A stretch of 64,000 nt of DNA from Prunus persica (taxonomy: Eukaryota > Streptophyta > Magnoliopsida > Rosales > Rosaceae). Under the pieces are notes generated by a model. The model worked only from the letters and a program-made list of their open reading frames with translations, was not told where the DNA came from and ran no database searches. Of this stretch, positions 47,639-58,209 are shown piece after piece. The position numbers were made by a program, and so were the translations under genes. How positions within the stretch are numbered: the stretch's first letter is position 1; the number at the start of each line of letters is the position of its first letter. The DNA lies in assembly GCF_000346465.2 (NCBI RefSeq), contig NC_034015.1, forward strand, positions 5,741,789 through 5,805,788, read 5' to 3'.

Positions 47639-47870
47639 CACTACAAGAAAACAAAGTATTTACGGAGCACTATTTAGGCGTGCATGTGTTGCGTGCCGTA
47701 AAAAGTTAGTTTTTATGCCGTAAATGAATCTTTGCCTTTGTTTATTATGGCGTGGTTTAGGTGCGCGCCGTAAAAAGGTTGTGCTTCATGCCGTAAACTA
47801 TATTACCATTAATGGCATACTTTGTTTGCACACCGTGAAATCCATTCCCCCCCCCCCCCCTGTTTTTTGG
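47639..47870 (+). mobile_element. CACTA element terminus with GCCGTAAA subterminal repeats
   Basis: CACTACAAGAAAACAAAG at 47639, preceded by TTA, is a CACTA end. GCCGTAAA-type motifs recur at about 47695, 47731, 47767 and 47790 and a variant at 47832. A run of 14 C lies at 47847-47860. I find no matching right end (TTTTCTTGTAGTG) later in the window. So it is truncated, or its other end is beyond 64000. Confidence 0.78.
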
Positions 47871-47937
47871 TGGCGTGCCGCTCTTTCTTTTCACCAAATT
47901 TAAGTTTGGTGTGTGATATTCCTTCCAAACCTTCATA

Positions 47938-47941
<4 letters not shown>

Positions 47942-48016
<75 letters not shown>
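47942..48016. repeat. (CT)n microsatellite, about 75 bp
   Basis: A long uninterrupted CT run. The reading frames of repeated Ser-Leu or Arg-Glu over it are artefacts. Confidence 0.97.
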
Positions 48017-48020
<4 letters not shown>

Positions 48021-48239
48021 TAAATCCCACAGCAACCATCCCTCTGCTCTTGACTTTCTTTTCATTTTAATTTCGTCTCTTAACTCTATTGATTCTAAGA
48101 AAAATTAGGTTTTAGACATAATTAACTTTATTAATTAGTTTGTAAGATATTGGATATTTTGGTTTTAGTTTTAATACCTAGGAAAAAATTACTATTTTGG
48201 ATTAGCCCAAAGAGAGGCCCAGATTCGTTGGCCCATTTG

Positions 48240-49045
48240 TAAACCTATACAGTAAATGACGCTTTTGCCCCTGAATGTTTAAACAAGGCGCGACTTCTCT
48301 GTTTCTTTTTCGTTCTCGTTCGTTTGGCAGCAGCTTCGTGTTCTTCTCTGTTTCGTCTTCGAGCTCAGTTGTTTGGCAGCAGATTTCGTTCGTTTGGCAG
48401 GCAAATTTCGTTCGACGACGAGCAGCAACGACGACGAGCAGCAACGACGACGAGCAGAAACCACCACCAACAACGACAACCACTGACGACTATCGAAGCG
48501 ATTTTCACTCTCTTGGGAAAAAAACAGTAAGAAAATGACCCTCTAACACAGATTTGTCTTCGATTTTAGGGATTACACATTTTTGCTGTTGTTCTTTATG
48601 CAATGCAGTTTTTGGAAAAATGGATGAATCGTTGGATTCAAAACTACTCTTTGTTTAGGTTTTGCTTCGTTTATAGGGATTAACCATTCAAAATCGTTGG
48701 ATTCAAAATTTCTGGTTGTTTGTACTAAATTTTGAACCAGAAACTGCAATGCAGTTTCTGGTTCCATAATTCAATTTCAGAGTGCTTTTTGCTAGGGTTT
48801 ATGGGAATATTATAACTGCTCATGAAGTCAAACTTGTTTTGATATTCAGTACTGTCTTTGCATTTTGATTTCTGGTTGTTTGTAGCAAATTTTGAACCAG
48901 AAACTGCAATGCAGTTTCTGGTTCCATAATTCAATTTCAGAGTGCTTTTTGCTAGGGTTTATGGGAATGTTATAACTGCTCATGAAGTCAAACGTGTTTT
49001 GATATTCTGTTTTTGTTTGTTGTTTTGTTTGCATTTTCAAGGCTA
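48240..49045 (+). promoter_or_regulatory. Probable promoter/5' UTR and 5' UTR intron of the MULE gene
   Basis: A CT/CG-rich transcribed-looking stretch (48290-48520, with repeated TTCGTTTGGCAG and ACGACGAGCAGCA) is followed by a GTAAGA donor near 48529. A TTTGCATTTTCAAG acceptor lies just before the MULE start codon at 49046. That would be a leader intron of about 0.5 kb containing the 160-bp duplication. This is inferred from splice-like signals only. Confidence 0.45.
48709..49010. repeat. 160-bp tandem duplication, each unit with a 31-bp palindrome
   Basis: The unit beginning TTCTGGTTGTTTGTA (48709) repeats with a 160-bp period and few changes. Each contains GAACCAGAAACTGCA, one A, then its exact reverse complement (48734-48764 and 48894-48924). 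The core AAACTGCAATGCAGTTT is shared with five further sites around the MULE gene. Confidence 0.92.
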
Positions 49046-51360
49046 ATGGAGGTGTGTGTCATTGCCAAGTGCACATATAAGTCGGAAACCATCATGTTTT
49101 CAGTTTCATCAGAGTCATCCATGGTTGATATTTTGAAGACTTTGTGTCTGAGGTTTAGGGGTTTGCAGTTGGGTTGTTTCACATTACGGTATTCGGTGCC
49201 CAGTTATCCGAGTTGTTTTCTAGAAACGGATAGCGATTTGGACTTGATGAGGACATTTTTGTTGATATCAAATGAGAAGACTTTTGATATTTTAGTGAAG
49301 GATTTATGCGGGAGCAGTGCATATAGTGGTGATTTTTGTGTAAATAAGGAGTTGATAGCATGTGAAAAGGGCGAGTCGTCGTGTTCTAGTACTGTCGAAG
49401 ACAGAAACGAGTTTTTGGGCAGGTCGAAGAGAGCAAGTGCTAAGCCTTTGTTGTCGAATGAGTGGGAGACATACATACATCATGTGGGGCAGAAGTTTGA
49501 CGGTGGTGCAGAGGAGTTCCGGTTGAAATTGTGCAAGTACGCTCTTGAAGTAGGATTTAATTTTGAATATGCCGGCAATGACAAGAAGCGGGTGGTTGCT
49601 GTTTGTTCGAATAAGAAATTGGAGGGTTGCAGCTGGCGTGTTTATGCTTCTCGTTGTGAAGCTACTGGCAGTTTTGTAATTCGGACGTTAAATAATGTTC
49701 ATACATGTGCGGGTCGGATACGGGAATCAAAGAGTAAGATGATGAGGTCTCGTGTGGTGTCCTCCCTCATTGTGGACAGAATTCGTGCAAAACCAGAGCT
49801 GAAGCCAGTTGAGATTATACACGAGTTCAAAGATTATTATGGTATAGACATTTCATACTACCACGCATGGTTTGGCAAAGAGTTAGCTAAATTGGACGTT
49901 CACGGTGATGAGTCGAAGTCCTTCAACGAGTTAGTGTGGTATGTGGACGCCGTAAAGGAAACTAACACTGGTTCTCTCTGCACTCTTGATTGTGAAGCTG
50001 GAATTAATCGCTTTCGACGGTTTTTTGTGTCTTTTGGCGGTTGCATTGCTGGATTTCAATATTGCATACCCTTGTTGTTCATTGATGCTACGTTTTTGAA
50101 GAGCAAGTACAAGGGGCAGCTTCTGTGTGCTTCGGGAAAGAATGGAAATCAAGGTATGGTTACTGTAATGTATTGCAGATTTTCATTTGTTGCAATTTTT
50201 AGCAGAAACTGCATTGCAGTTTCCCTTTTTTGAGCAGATTTGTTTTCATAAACTGCACTGCAGTTTCCCTTTTTTGCTTATACTTGTGCTTTTGGTTTTG
50301 TTTTGCAGGGTTTTATCCTCTAGCTTTTGGAGTTGTTGATTCTGAGACAGAGGAGAATTGGACTTGGTTTCTTCAACATTTGGCTTCTATATTGCTACCG
50401 ATGGGGAGAGTGGTGACCTTTTTCTCGGACCGCAATCAAGGTTTGTTAAATGCAATGGGGTTTGTGTTTTCCGGATGGCCTCATTCTTACTGTTATTATC
50501 ACCTCAAACAGAATTTGATATCAAAGTACCCGAAGTCAGGTTATGGGAAACTGCTCCAAGACCGTGTTATCAATTTATTTAGTAGATGCGCATATGCTGT
50601 TACGGAGGAAGAGTTTAAGGTAGCAATGGAGGAGTTGGTGATTGTTGGGAGTTCGAAAGTGAAGACATTTATATCTGATTTGTCTAGAGATCACTATGCC
50701 AACGCATTTTTCAAAGGAATGCGTTATGGGGAGATGGCAAACAGTTTAGCGGAGTCCTTTAATAATTGGGTTGGTGTGTTTCGAGATTTGCCGGTGCTAC
50801 CTTTGATAGAAGGGATTCGACAGAAATTGATGGTATTGAATTCTCAACGAAGAATTGAAGCGGAGAAGTGGACAACAGTTTTGTGTCCGGAGATGGAGAC
50901 TAGACTCTGTGAAAATGCGGAGGCCGGTAGGACTTGGGCAGTTCGTCGTTCTAATAGCACTGTTTTTGAAGTATTTGCTGATTATTCTGTGATGGTTGAT
51001 CTCGAGCAAAGGACTTGTTCTTGCCGTCTTTGGCAAATTGACGGTTTTCCTTGCACACATGCGGTGGCTGCAATCCTAGCAAAGAGAGATTCAGTTTATG
51101 ATTACGTGGAGTGTTACTACAAAACCGACTTCTTTCGAAAAGCCTATGAGAGTCCTATTTTTCCTATTCCAGATATTGGGAAAGGATTGGGCAGCAATGG
51201 TTCTGCCGCTGGAGTTGTGCTTCCGCCAATTACAAAGAGGCCAGCCGGAAGACCACCAACAAAGAGGATCAAAGTTTTTGGTGAATTTAAAAGGCCATTG
51301 AAATGCAGTCGATGCAGTGTTGCTGGGCACAATAGGAAGACTTGCAAGGCTATTATATGA
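49046..51360 (+). CDS. MULE (Mutator-like) transposase, intact, PB1-like N-terminus
   Basis: Exon 1 is 49046-50153, intron 50154-50308 (GTATGG...TTGCAG), exon 2 is 50309-51360, for 719 residues without stops. The start was chosen because MEVCVIAKCTYKSETIMF opens the family's PB1-like domain and an acceptor lies just upstream. Then come a MuDR-type zinc region (GCSWRVYASR), and the catalytic core with Asp in LLFIDATFLKSKYKG, Asp in FFSDRNQGLLNAM, CYYHLKQN and Glu in NSLAESFNNW. The end has a SWIM finger (CSCRLWQIDGFPCTHAV) and a CCHC knuckle (CSRCSVAGHNRKTC). It could move a MULE, or be a domesticated (MUSTANG-like) gene; the repeat-rich setting favours a transposon. Confidence 0.93.
50206..50266. 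repeat. Two palindromes in the MULE intron
   Basis: AAACTGCATTGCAGTTT (50206-50222) and AAACTGCACTGCAGTTT (50250-50266) lie 44 bp apart inside the intron of the transposase gene. Each is a perfect palindrome around one central base. Confidence 0.9.
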
Positions 51361-52480
51361 ACACTCCTTCTCATTTGACAATTTTTTATTTTAGATATGG
51401 TTTAGCGAATATATAGTCAGTTTCTGCGTTGCACTTTTTGCAAAAACTGTATTGCAGTTTTAGTTGCTTGTAATTGGCTACACCGCGTCTAATTGGATAT
51501 TGTGATTCTTTTTTGAAGTTAATGAAAATTATACAATTGTTTAATGAGTGAATATTCGTTTTCGACTGCCATTCAATGCTTGTTTTCAGATTTTGAGCAG
51601 ATTTTGTTGCAGATTATGAGCAGAAACTACATTTCAATGCTGACCTACTTAAATGTGTTTTGAACAAAGTTTTAGTACTTTGATTATGGCTTTGGCTTTT
51701 GGGTTCTTTTCACATTTTTGGATATTGTGATTCTTTTTTGAAGTTAATGAAAATTATACAATTGTTTAATGAGTGGATATTCGTTTTCGACTGCCATTCA
51801 ATGCTTGTTTTCAGATTTTGAGCAGATTTTGTTGCAGAAACTGCATTGCAGTTTCTGTTTATTTCAGATTTGCAGTTTCTGTTTATTTCAGATTTCTGTT
51901 TATTTCAGATTTTGAGCAGATTTTGTTGCAGATTATGAGCAGAAACTACATTTCAATGCTGACCTACTTAAATGTGTTTTGAACAAAGTTTTAGTACTTT
52001 GATTATGGCTTTGGCTTTTGGGTTCTTTTCACATTTTTGGATATTGTGATTCTTTTTTGAAGTTAATGAAAATTATACAATTGTTTAATGAGTGGATATT
52101 CGTTTTCGACTGCCATTCAATGCTTGTTTTCAGATTTTGAGCAGATTTTGTTGCAGAAACTGCATTGCAGTTTCTGTTTATTTCAGATTTCTGTTTATTT
52201 CAGATTTTGAGCAGATTTTGTTGCAGATTATGAGCAGAAACTACATTTCAATGCTGACCTACTTAAATGTGTTTTGAACAAAGTTTTAGTACTTTGATTA
52301 TGGCTTTGGCTTTTGGGTTCTTTTCACATTTTTGGATATTGTGATTCTTTTTTGAAGTTAATGAAAATTATACAATTGTTTAATGAGTGGATATTCGTTT
52401 TCGACTGCCATTCAATGCTTGTTTTCAGATTTTGAGCAGAAACTACATTTCAATGCTGACCTACTTAAATGTGGTTCTAA
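51361..52480. repeat. MULE 3' flank: four-copy tandem repeat of variable length
   Basis: Units starting GGATATTGTGATTCTTTTTT at about 51495, 51719, 52039 and 52334 give periods near 224, 320 and 295 bp. The length differences come from loss or gain of inner AAACTGCATTGCAGTTT and GTTTATTTCAGATTT modules. Palindrome copies lie at 51444-51460 (one mismatch), 51838-51854 and 52157-52173. Small frames starting MDIRFRLPFNACF recur only because of the repeat. Confidence 0.92.
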
Positions 52481-53385
52481 AACTTTGTTTCTTTTTTCTT
52501 TCTTTTTTTCTACAATTCCAGCACACATACCTCGGTACATACCACTTTCTTGATGTAGAGCTCAAATTATCTTTGTCTTCATCACTTTGGTATTCCCCAA
52601 ACTATAGGGTATAGCTGTAATGGGCTAAATATCTCATATTGAGATAAAAGGATATGGGGAAACAAGTGTGAGAAAAGAAAATGGCTAAAAATGATTGGCT
52701 TCAAAATGGGGTAATGGCACACACATAAAGGTAAGAAATTAGGCCTTTTGGTGGTTAAGACATACATAGCCTAACATCGTCTCAATGAGTTCATTCATGA
52801 ATGTTACCAAACACATGGTATCTGCGAAAGCGAACAATTCTTAGCGTTCAATCAAACAACAATAATGAGATAATTTGAAATGACATTGAAGCAAAAAGAT
52901 AGGAGTACAAACACTTTAAACCCTCTCAAAGAAGTAAATAGGCTCAAAATCACTCACTAGGGTAGTCTCCACAATTCTTCTTCTAGAATTTGAGCATGAT
53001 ACTTTAACCACCATGATTCCAAGAGTAACAGCTTTGAAAAAAAAAAAAAAAAGAAGATATGATATGAACTTTTTCATGACATCGCAGTAGTCCTCATTGT
53101 AAACCATAGCCCTCATATACATTCACATTAGTAAGCAAAAGCAAACTTTAACCAGAACTAAAAACAAACGAAAATCTCACACCCCCAAACCTAAACTAAG
53201 CATTGTCCTCGATACTTTAAAAAAAATGAATGGAATGGATGCAATGCAAATTGGCACAGTGTGCATGGAAAGAAATAAAATAAAAACTAAAAATCAACAC
53301 AAATAAACGGAAAGAACACAAACCCAGCTAGGTTGCCTCCTAGCAAGCGCTTTATTTAATGTCTAGGCAAGACATGGTAGTGTGT
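52481..53385 (-). other. Athila 3' non-coding region
   Basis: No coding domain. ACACCCCCAAACCTAAACT (about 53178-53197) and CTAGGTTGCCTCCTAGCAAG (53329-53348) are of the kind that follow gag-pol in such elements. An A-run lies at 53038-53052. The precise junction with the MULE repeats cannot be seen. Confidence 0.5.
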
Positions 53386-54039
53386 CTAAGTTGCCATAAA
53401 CTCGAGAGAATCTATAACAACATAAACCTGCTCCTGTGAAACATTCTCCAAATAAGGCTTCAAACGCTGTCCATTGACCTTAAAACGGGTGCCATTCTTG
53501 ATGTTTTCTATCTCCATAGCTCCATGGGAAAATACTTGAAGCACTTTGGATGGTCCAACCCATCTAGACTTCAATTTACCTGGAAACAGTCGCAAACGTG
53601 AGTCATACAAAAGTACTTTCATACCTGGTTGAAACCTCTTTCTAAGAATTGCCATGCACATGATAGGGCTTATTCCCTTGATATCTGCAATAGACCACCC
53701 AATGGCTGATTTGAACTCTTTTAGCACCCTAATTAGCTTATCTTCTTCCAAAGGGGTGAGATCAGATGCTATGATAACTGGGAGAGTTTCAAACTCAGCT
53801 AGGTAAGCATATTTTAGATGTGATGGAAGTGGTTTAAGCTTAAGTTTCGGAGGTTTAACAATAGAAGGGATCAGATGTGTGGCAGACGGTTCTAATGGCT
53901 CTATAAGAGGCGAAAAAGTGGAGGGATATGGTTGTAATGCTTCCAAGGCAGCCACCATCTCCATGAGCACTTCTTCATCAAAGTCATTTTGAGATTGACT
54001 CAAAACATATTGTAATGGATCATTGGATTGTGGCAGCAA
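53386..54039 (-). pseudogene. Athila pol remnant: reverse-transcriptase start fused in frame to integrase C-terminus
   Basis: The 217-codon frame contains the pre-RT linker ([19 protein letters not shown]) and the RT entry region ([23 protein letters not shown]). Then, with no break in frame, [37 protein letters not shown] and [10 protein letters not shown], the C-terminal domain of integrase. All RT catalytic motifs, RNase H and the integrase core are absent. The join lies near 53650. It could be an internal deletion that was fixed and spread as a non-autonomous family. Confidence 0.88.
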
Positions 54040-56311
54040 AAACTTAGAGAAAACAAGTGATCAAGCACATCAATCGAACAACAATCAATTGAACTAGAAT
54101 GGTGAGAAAGAGATTCAAACACTTTGAATTGTACAGTTTCTCCTAGCACAGTCATGGTGAGGAGACCATTTTGCACATCTATGATCGTCTTTGTCGTGGC
54201 CATAAAGGGTCTCCCAAGCAAAATAGGTAACTCATGATCATGTAGAGGAGCCTCTTCCATGTTCAACACTACAAAATCAGCAGGCAAAATTAGTTTGTCA
54301 ACTTGAACTAAGATATCTTCCACTATACCTCTTGGATATTTCACTGATCGATCAGCAAGTTGCAATGAAATAGTTGTTGCCTTGAAACCCCCCAAACCTA
54401 ATTGAAGATACACTGAATAGGGCATTAAATTGATGCTAGCCCCCAAGTCAAGCATAGCCTTTTCAACTAGCTTGTCACCAATGGTGATATTGATAGAAAA
54501 ACTGCCCGGATCCTTGAGTTTTGGTGGGAGCTTTCTTTGAAGCATAGCACTCACATTTTCAGACACCAACACCTTCTCATTAGGTCCATACTTCCTCTTA
54601 TAAGTGTTTAGCTCCTTGAAAAATTTCCCATACGCTGGCATATTCCTAATGACATCAAGCAAAGGTAAATTAACATTCACTTTACTTAATATATCAAAAT
54701 TTTCTTTAAATGACTTATCCTGCTTGCTTTTGGCAAGTCTTCCAGGAAATGGAATGGGTGGAGAGTAAGGTTTTTCAGCCTTGTGAAAATTTGGAGCTTC
54801 ATACGAAGAAGTGGCATTGCTTGGATCGTCATTCGGTTTCTTATTCTCTTTTTGAGTGAGACCTGCATTCACATGATCAGATTCATTAGTAACTTCATTG
54901 CCAACTCCATTATTAATAACCTTACCACTTCTAAGTGTTATGACCGCTTTGGCTTGCTCTTGGTTCCTTTGAAGTATCACCGGTTGACTTGGAAATTTTT
55001 CGGGTTCTCTTTGACTCAAAGCATCATCAATCTGACCTAATTGTGTCTCCATTTTGGTTAGAGCAGCTGAATGTTGTTGGAGAGTACTATTGGTAGTTTG
55101 CTGGAATTGAACGGAGTTTTGAGCTAGCATTTTGACCGTATCTTCAAGCGTAGTGGCAGGCTTTGGTTGGAAATTTTGAAATTGATTGTTATTCTTCCAT
55201 GAGAGATTGGGATGATTTCTCCAACCAGGGTTATATGTATTAGAGAACGGGTCATTCCTCGGCCTCTGATTGTAAGAATTCATGAGATTCACTTGCTCTT
55301 AAACAAATTCGGGATACGCCTCACTAGCCGTGCATTGATAAGTAGGATGACCTGGTATGTTGCAAATGGCACACACCTCAGCTATCTTAGGCACCATATT
55401 GAGCATAGAATCGAGCTTCTTTTCCAAACTAGCCACCTGCAAGGCAAGATCATTATTAGAACTCATTTCATACACTCCAACTCGTTTACCTCTTGTATCT
55501 TTGTGTTGAGCATTAGATCCCAACATCTCATAAATGTTATATGACTCTTGAGCATTTTTTTTCTTCAAAGCTCCACCTGCTGCATTATCAACAGTCGATT
55601 GACATGTTTGGGTTAGTCCATCATAAAAATTTGCATTTGTAAGTAAAGAGGTAACCCATGATGTGGACATTGTAGCAACAGCCCTTTGAAACGCTCCCAA
55701 CATTCATTGAAAGGTTCTCCATCATCTTGTTTAAAGTTAAAGATTTGCCCTCTCAAAGTAGCTGTCTTTTGAGTAGAGAAGAACTTCTCCAAAAATTTCT
55801 TAGCTACGGCATCCCAAGTGGTGAGCGAACCAGGTGCTAAAGTCATTAGCCAACCCTTTGCTCTATCTTTCAATGTATAAGGAAAAACCCTCATCCTCAG
55901 ATTTGCTTCAGTCACTCCCTGCAAAGGTAAACCACTCACAACATTGTAGAATTCCTTAATATGGGCTAATGGATCTTCGTTAGGTAAACCATAAAAAGAA
56001 GGAAGCATGTGAAAATGTGAAGATTTGAGATCATAATTTCTAGCTTCAGTAGGCAGCAAGATGCACGAAGGGGAATTTGGTATAACTGGTTAAGCATAAT
56101 CTTCCAAAGCTCGATTTTCATCGTTATTGTCAGCCATCTCTTCTTCTCTATCAGAATTAGAGTTATCGAAAGAATCTACACTCGTTGGGCCAGAAGAACT
56201 ATTGTCCTCTTCTACACTGCTAGTTTGGGCACTAGCTGATATAGACTTCTCAAAAGTGTTGCTCTTCAACCGTTCAAGTCTTTGGCCTATCTCAGCAAGT
56301 GTATCTGACAT
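54000..56311 (-). pseudogene. Athila gag and aspartic protease
   Basis: It starts at 56311 (MSDTLAEIGQRLERLKS). After a TAA near 56090 the capsid domain follows (FYGLPNEDPLAHIKEFYN, LKDRAKGWLMTLAPGSLTTW, KKFLEKFFSTQKTATL). A frame change near 55640 precedes a CCHC knuckle CAICNIPGHPTYQC (about 55338-55379). The protease has DLGASINLMPYSVYLQLGL (Asp-Leu-Gly, usual for these plant elements) and LPILLGRPFMATTKT. A stop near 55299 and a frame change near 54030 also break it. Confidence 0.9.
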
Positions 56312-56383
56312 ATACTACCTGAGAAACAAAAATAAAACGAAATTAGGGTTTGAGAAAAAGCAATTATAGAGGACTGAAATCAC

Positions 56384-56401
56384 TCCCCGGCAACGGCGCC
56401 A
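56384..56401 (-). promoter_or_regulatory. tRNA-Asp primer-binding site of the Athila element
   Basis: On the - strand TGGCGCCGTTGCCGGGGA, complementary to the 3' end of tRNA-Asp, lies 6 bp inside the LTR end. This site is usual in Athila elements. Confidence 0.92.
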
Positions 56402-56407
56402 AAAGTT

Positions 56408-57770
56408 TGTTGTGTTCCTTCCAAGTGCCAATATATGGTTAGTATAATGGTACAAGTAAGGGTGTCGAACCACAGGGACCGATTGGACCTCTATAAATTA
56501 CTAGTTTTGAAAGAACCCTAACTAAAAATGAATTGACAATTTGAAAGTAGGTTTTGTGTTGTAAATGAAAAATAACTTCCAATGCAAAAAGAATGTAGTA
56601 GTGAATAATATATTGATGTAGAAAGAATAGGGAAGAGACCAGGGATTTCGAATTCACCATTGCAAAACTAATTCCATGTTTATAAAATTAAACCATACTC
56701 AATTACCAACCTGTTTCCAGAGTTCGTTTTACATATATATGATCAGCCATATGATGTGTGGTTTTGATCAAATTCTCCTAATCTGCAACATAGTTAGGAT
56801 GTTCAACTTTGGTTCCAAATTAAGAGTCATTAGCATGCAAGAAAACGTTAAAGAACCAAAGAAAATACACAGCATGATGTTTGCATAGCATTCTTTTCAT
56901 TCATTCACATGTCTAACAAGATTAAGCATGATGTTTACTATAACCTTGTCTAGATAATCTGTAGGCAACTCTAATGGTGATCAAACATTAAAATTGACAA
57001 ACAAATTGAACAATAGATTCAGTGAATGAAACAAGAAACAGATTGATGAACTGAATACTTTAAATTAGAAACATGGATCAATGTTGCAAGGCTACATCGA
57101 AATCCCTAGCTATGAATTTAGTTACACATCATGTTCAAAGAGATTAAAACAAAAATAAACAACATGAGTGAAAATAAATTCATGAGAGGAAACCCTTGAA
57201 CCAATTCTGATGTTGAACTTCTCTAAGAACCACCTCTTGCGCTGAGTCCTGATGGTGGAAATATATGGACGGCTAGGGTTTTAGTGTGCATGAAAGGAGA
57301 GAATAACCAAGAAGTCAGATCTAGGGTTGTGAAATTCGTCCAAAATAAATAGGGGTTTTAGAAGTGGCTAAAAGGCAAGTTTTTATGGGGTAAACAAGGC
57401 TGCAAGATGTTCCAAAGATATCCTAATGAATCAGCCTTTATTTTGCACGTTTTTGCCTTATTTGGCACCTCCAAATCAGGCTAGAAATCCCCATTGCTTT
57501 CCCATTCCGCTCTTAGTCTTCAAACAAGCCAGGTTCGCCTTGCATTCTTTATTTGGACTTCAAAACAGGTCACGAAACTTGTTTCCACGTTTGAATAAGG
57601 GTCAGCTCCAAAAATGGCATGTTTTCATTTCTTTTGCCTTCAACTTGATCCTAAAGTATATGCAACTGCATACTACCACAAAATAGGGTAAAACGCAACA
57701 AGTTCAACTCAAAAACATCACAAATATACTAGAAATGGATGGTATAAATGTATAAATATATGAGTTATCA
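56408..57770 (-). repeat. Athila 5' LTR (1363 bp)
   Basis: On the - strand it begins TGATAACTCATATATTTATAC (57770) and ends CACAACA (56408). The next plus-strand bases, ATGGC (57771-57775), would be the target duplication. No partner LTR is present for confirmation. No gene inside. Confidence 0.82.
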
Positions 57771-57940
57771 ATGGCATTAGGTATGTCTTGCAGGAAATGG
57801 CTGCTCTTGGTGTGCAGCCTAATTTGGTTGTGTACAATACTTTGTTAGAGGCAATGGGCAAGGCTGAAAAGCCTGGTTTAGCAAGAAGCTTATTCGAAGA
57901 AATGGTGGGATCCGAGCTGAAACCAAATGAGAAAACATAG
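57771..57940 (+). pseudogene. PPR protein gene fragment (chloroplast PPR-SMR / At5g46580-like)
   Basis: From 57794 the frame reads EMAALGVQPNLVVYNTLLEA, then MGKAEKPGLARSLFEEM and LKPNEKT before TAG (57938-57940). These are two consecutive pentatricopeptide motifs. The wording VVYNTLLEAMG..GKPGLARSLF..M is close to what I recall of the chloroplast PPR-SMR protein At5g46580 (SOT1), but I cannot search to confirm. The fragment abuts the end of the Athila LTR. Similarity seems to continue weakly to about 57965. Confidence 0.75.
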
Positions 57941-58085
57941 GACGCAAATTGCTCTGTCAAATGACATATACAATCAATCACAGGCAATTGCAAACTCCAA
58001 AACTACAAATCATTCTCCAAAAAAAAAAAAAAAAAAAAAACAGAGCATGACTTTGCTTTGACATGGCCAAAGAAAAAAGAAGAAA

Positions 58086-58199
58086 ACCAAAGAGGCCTCT
58101 AGCTTCGATTTTAATGAAGGCAATTGGAGGTTGATGATTATGACAATAATCATTGAATTCAATGGCTTTCTCAAGACTGATGTCAGTGAATACAACAGC
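58086..58199 (-). pseudogene. Ubiquitin-activating enzyme E1 exon fragment
   Basis: On the - strand, after a TTGTTGCAG acceptor (58200-58208), the exon reads [20 protein letters not shown] and [18 protein letters not shown]. This is a conserved part of plant E1 (UBA1/UBA2), where it belongs to the adenylation half of the enzyme that activates ubiquitin. After GLFG similarity stops at 58086, followed by low-complexity and an A20 tract (58021-58040). The intron signal shows that genomic DNA, not cDNA, was copied. Confidence 0.82.
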
Positions 58200-58209
58200 C
58201 TGCAACAAC

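Larger units (their letters stand above)
52481..57770 (-). mobile_element. Athila-type Gypsy element, internally deleted, 3' LTR missing
   Basis: On the - strand: LTR (57770-56408), primer-binding site complementary to tRNA-Asp, gag, protease, start of reverse transcriptase fused to the end of integrase, then about 0.9 kb of non-coding sequence. No 3' LTR is found to the left. The left boundary near 52480-52640 is set only by the end of the MULE-associated repeats. The tRNA-Asp site and gag/protease style point to Athila rather than to the Tat elements of this window. Confidence 0.85.

Noticed and set aside
47809..48070. Long Ser-Leu or Arg-Glu frames on both strands
   Set aside because: They arise from the (CT)n microsatellite.
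51773..52614. Recurring small protein MDIRFRLPFNACF...
   Set aside because: It repeats only because the DNA is a tandem array; it crosses the palindromes and has no coding character.
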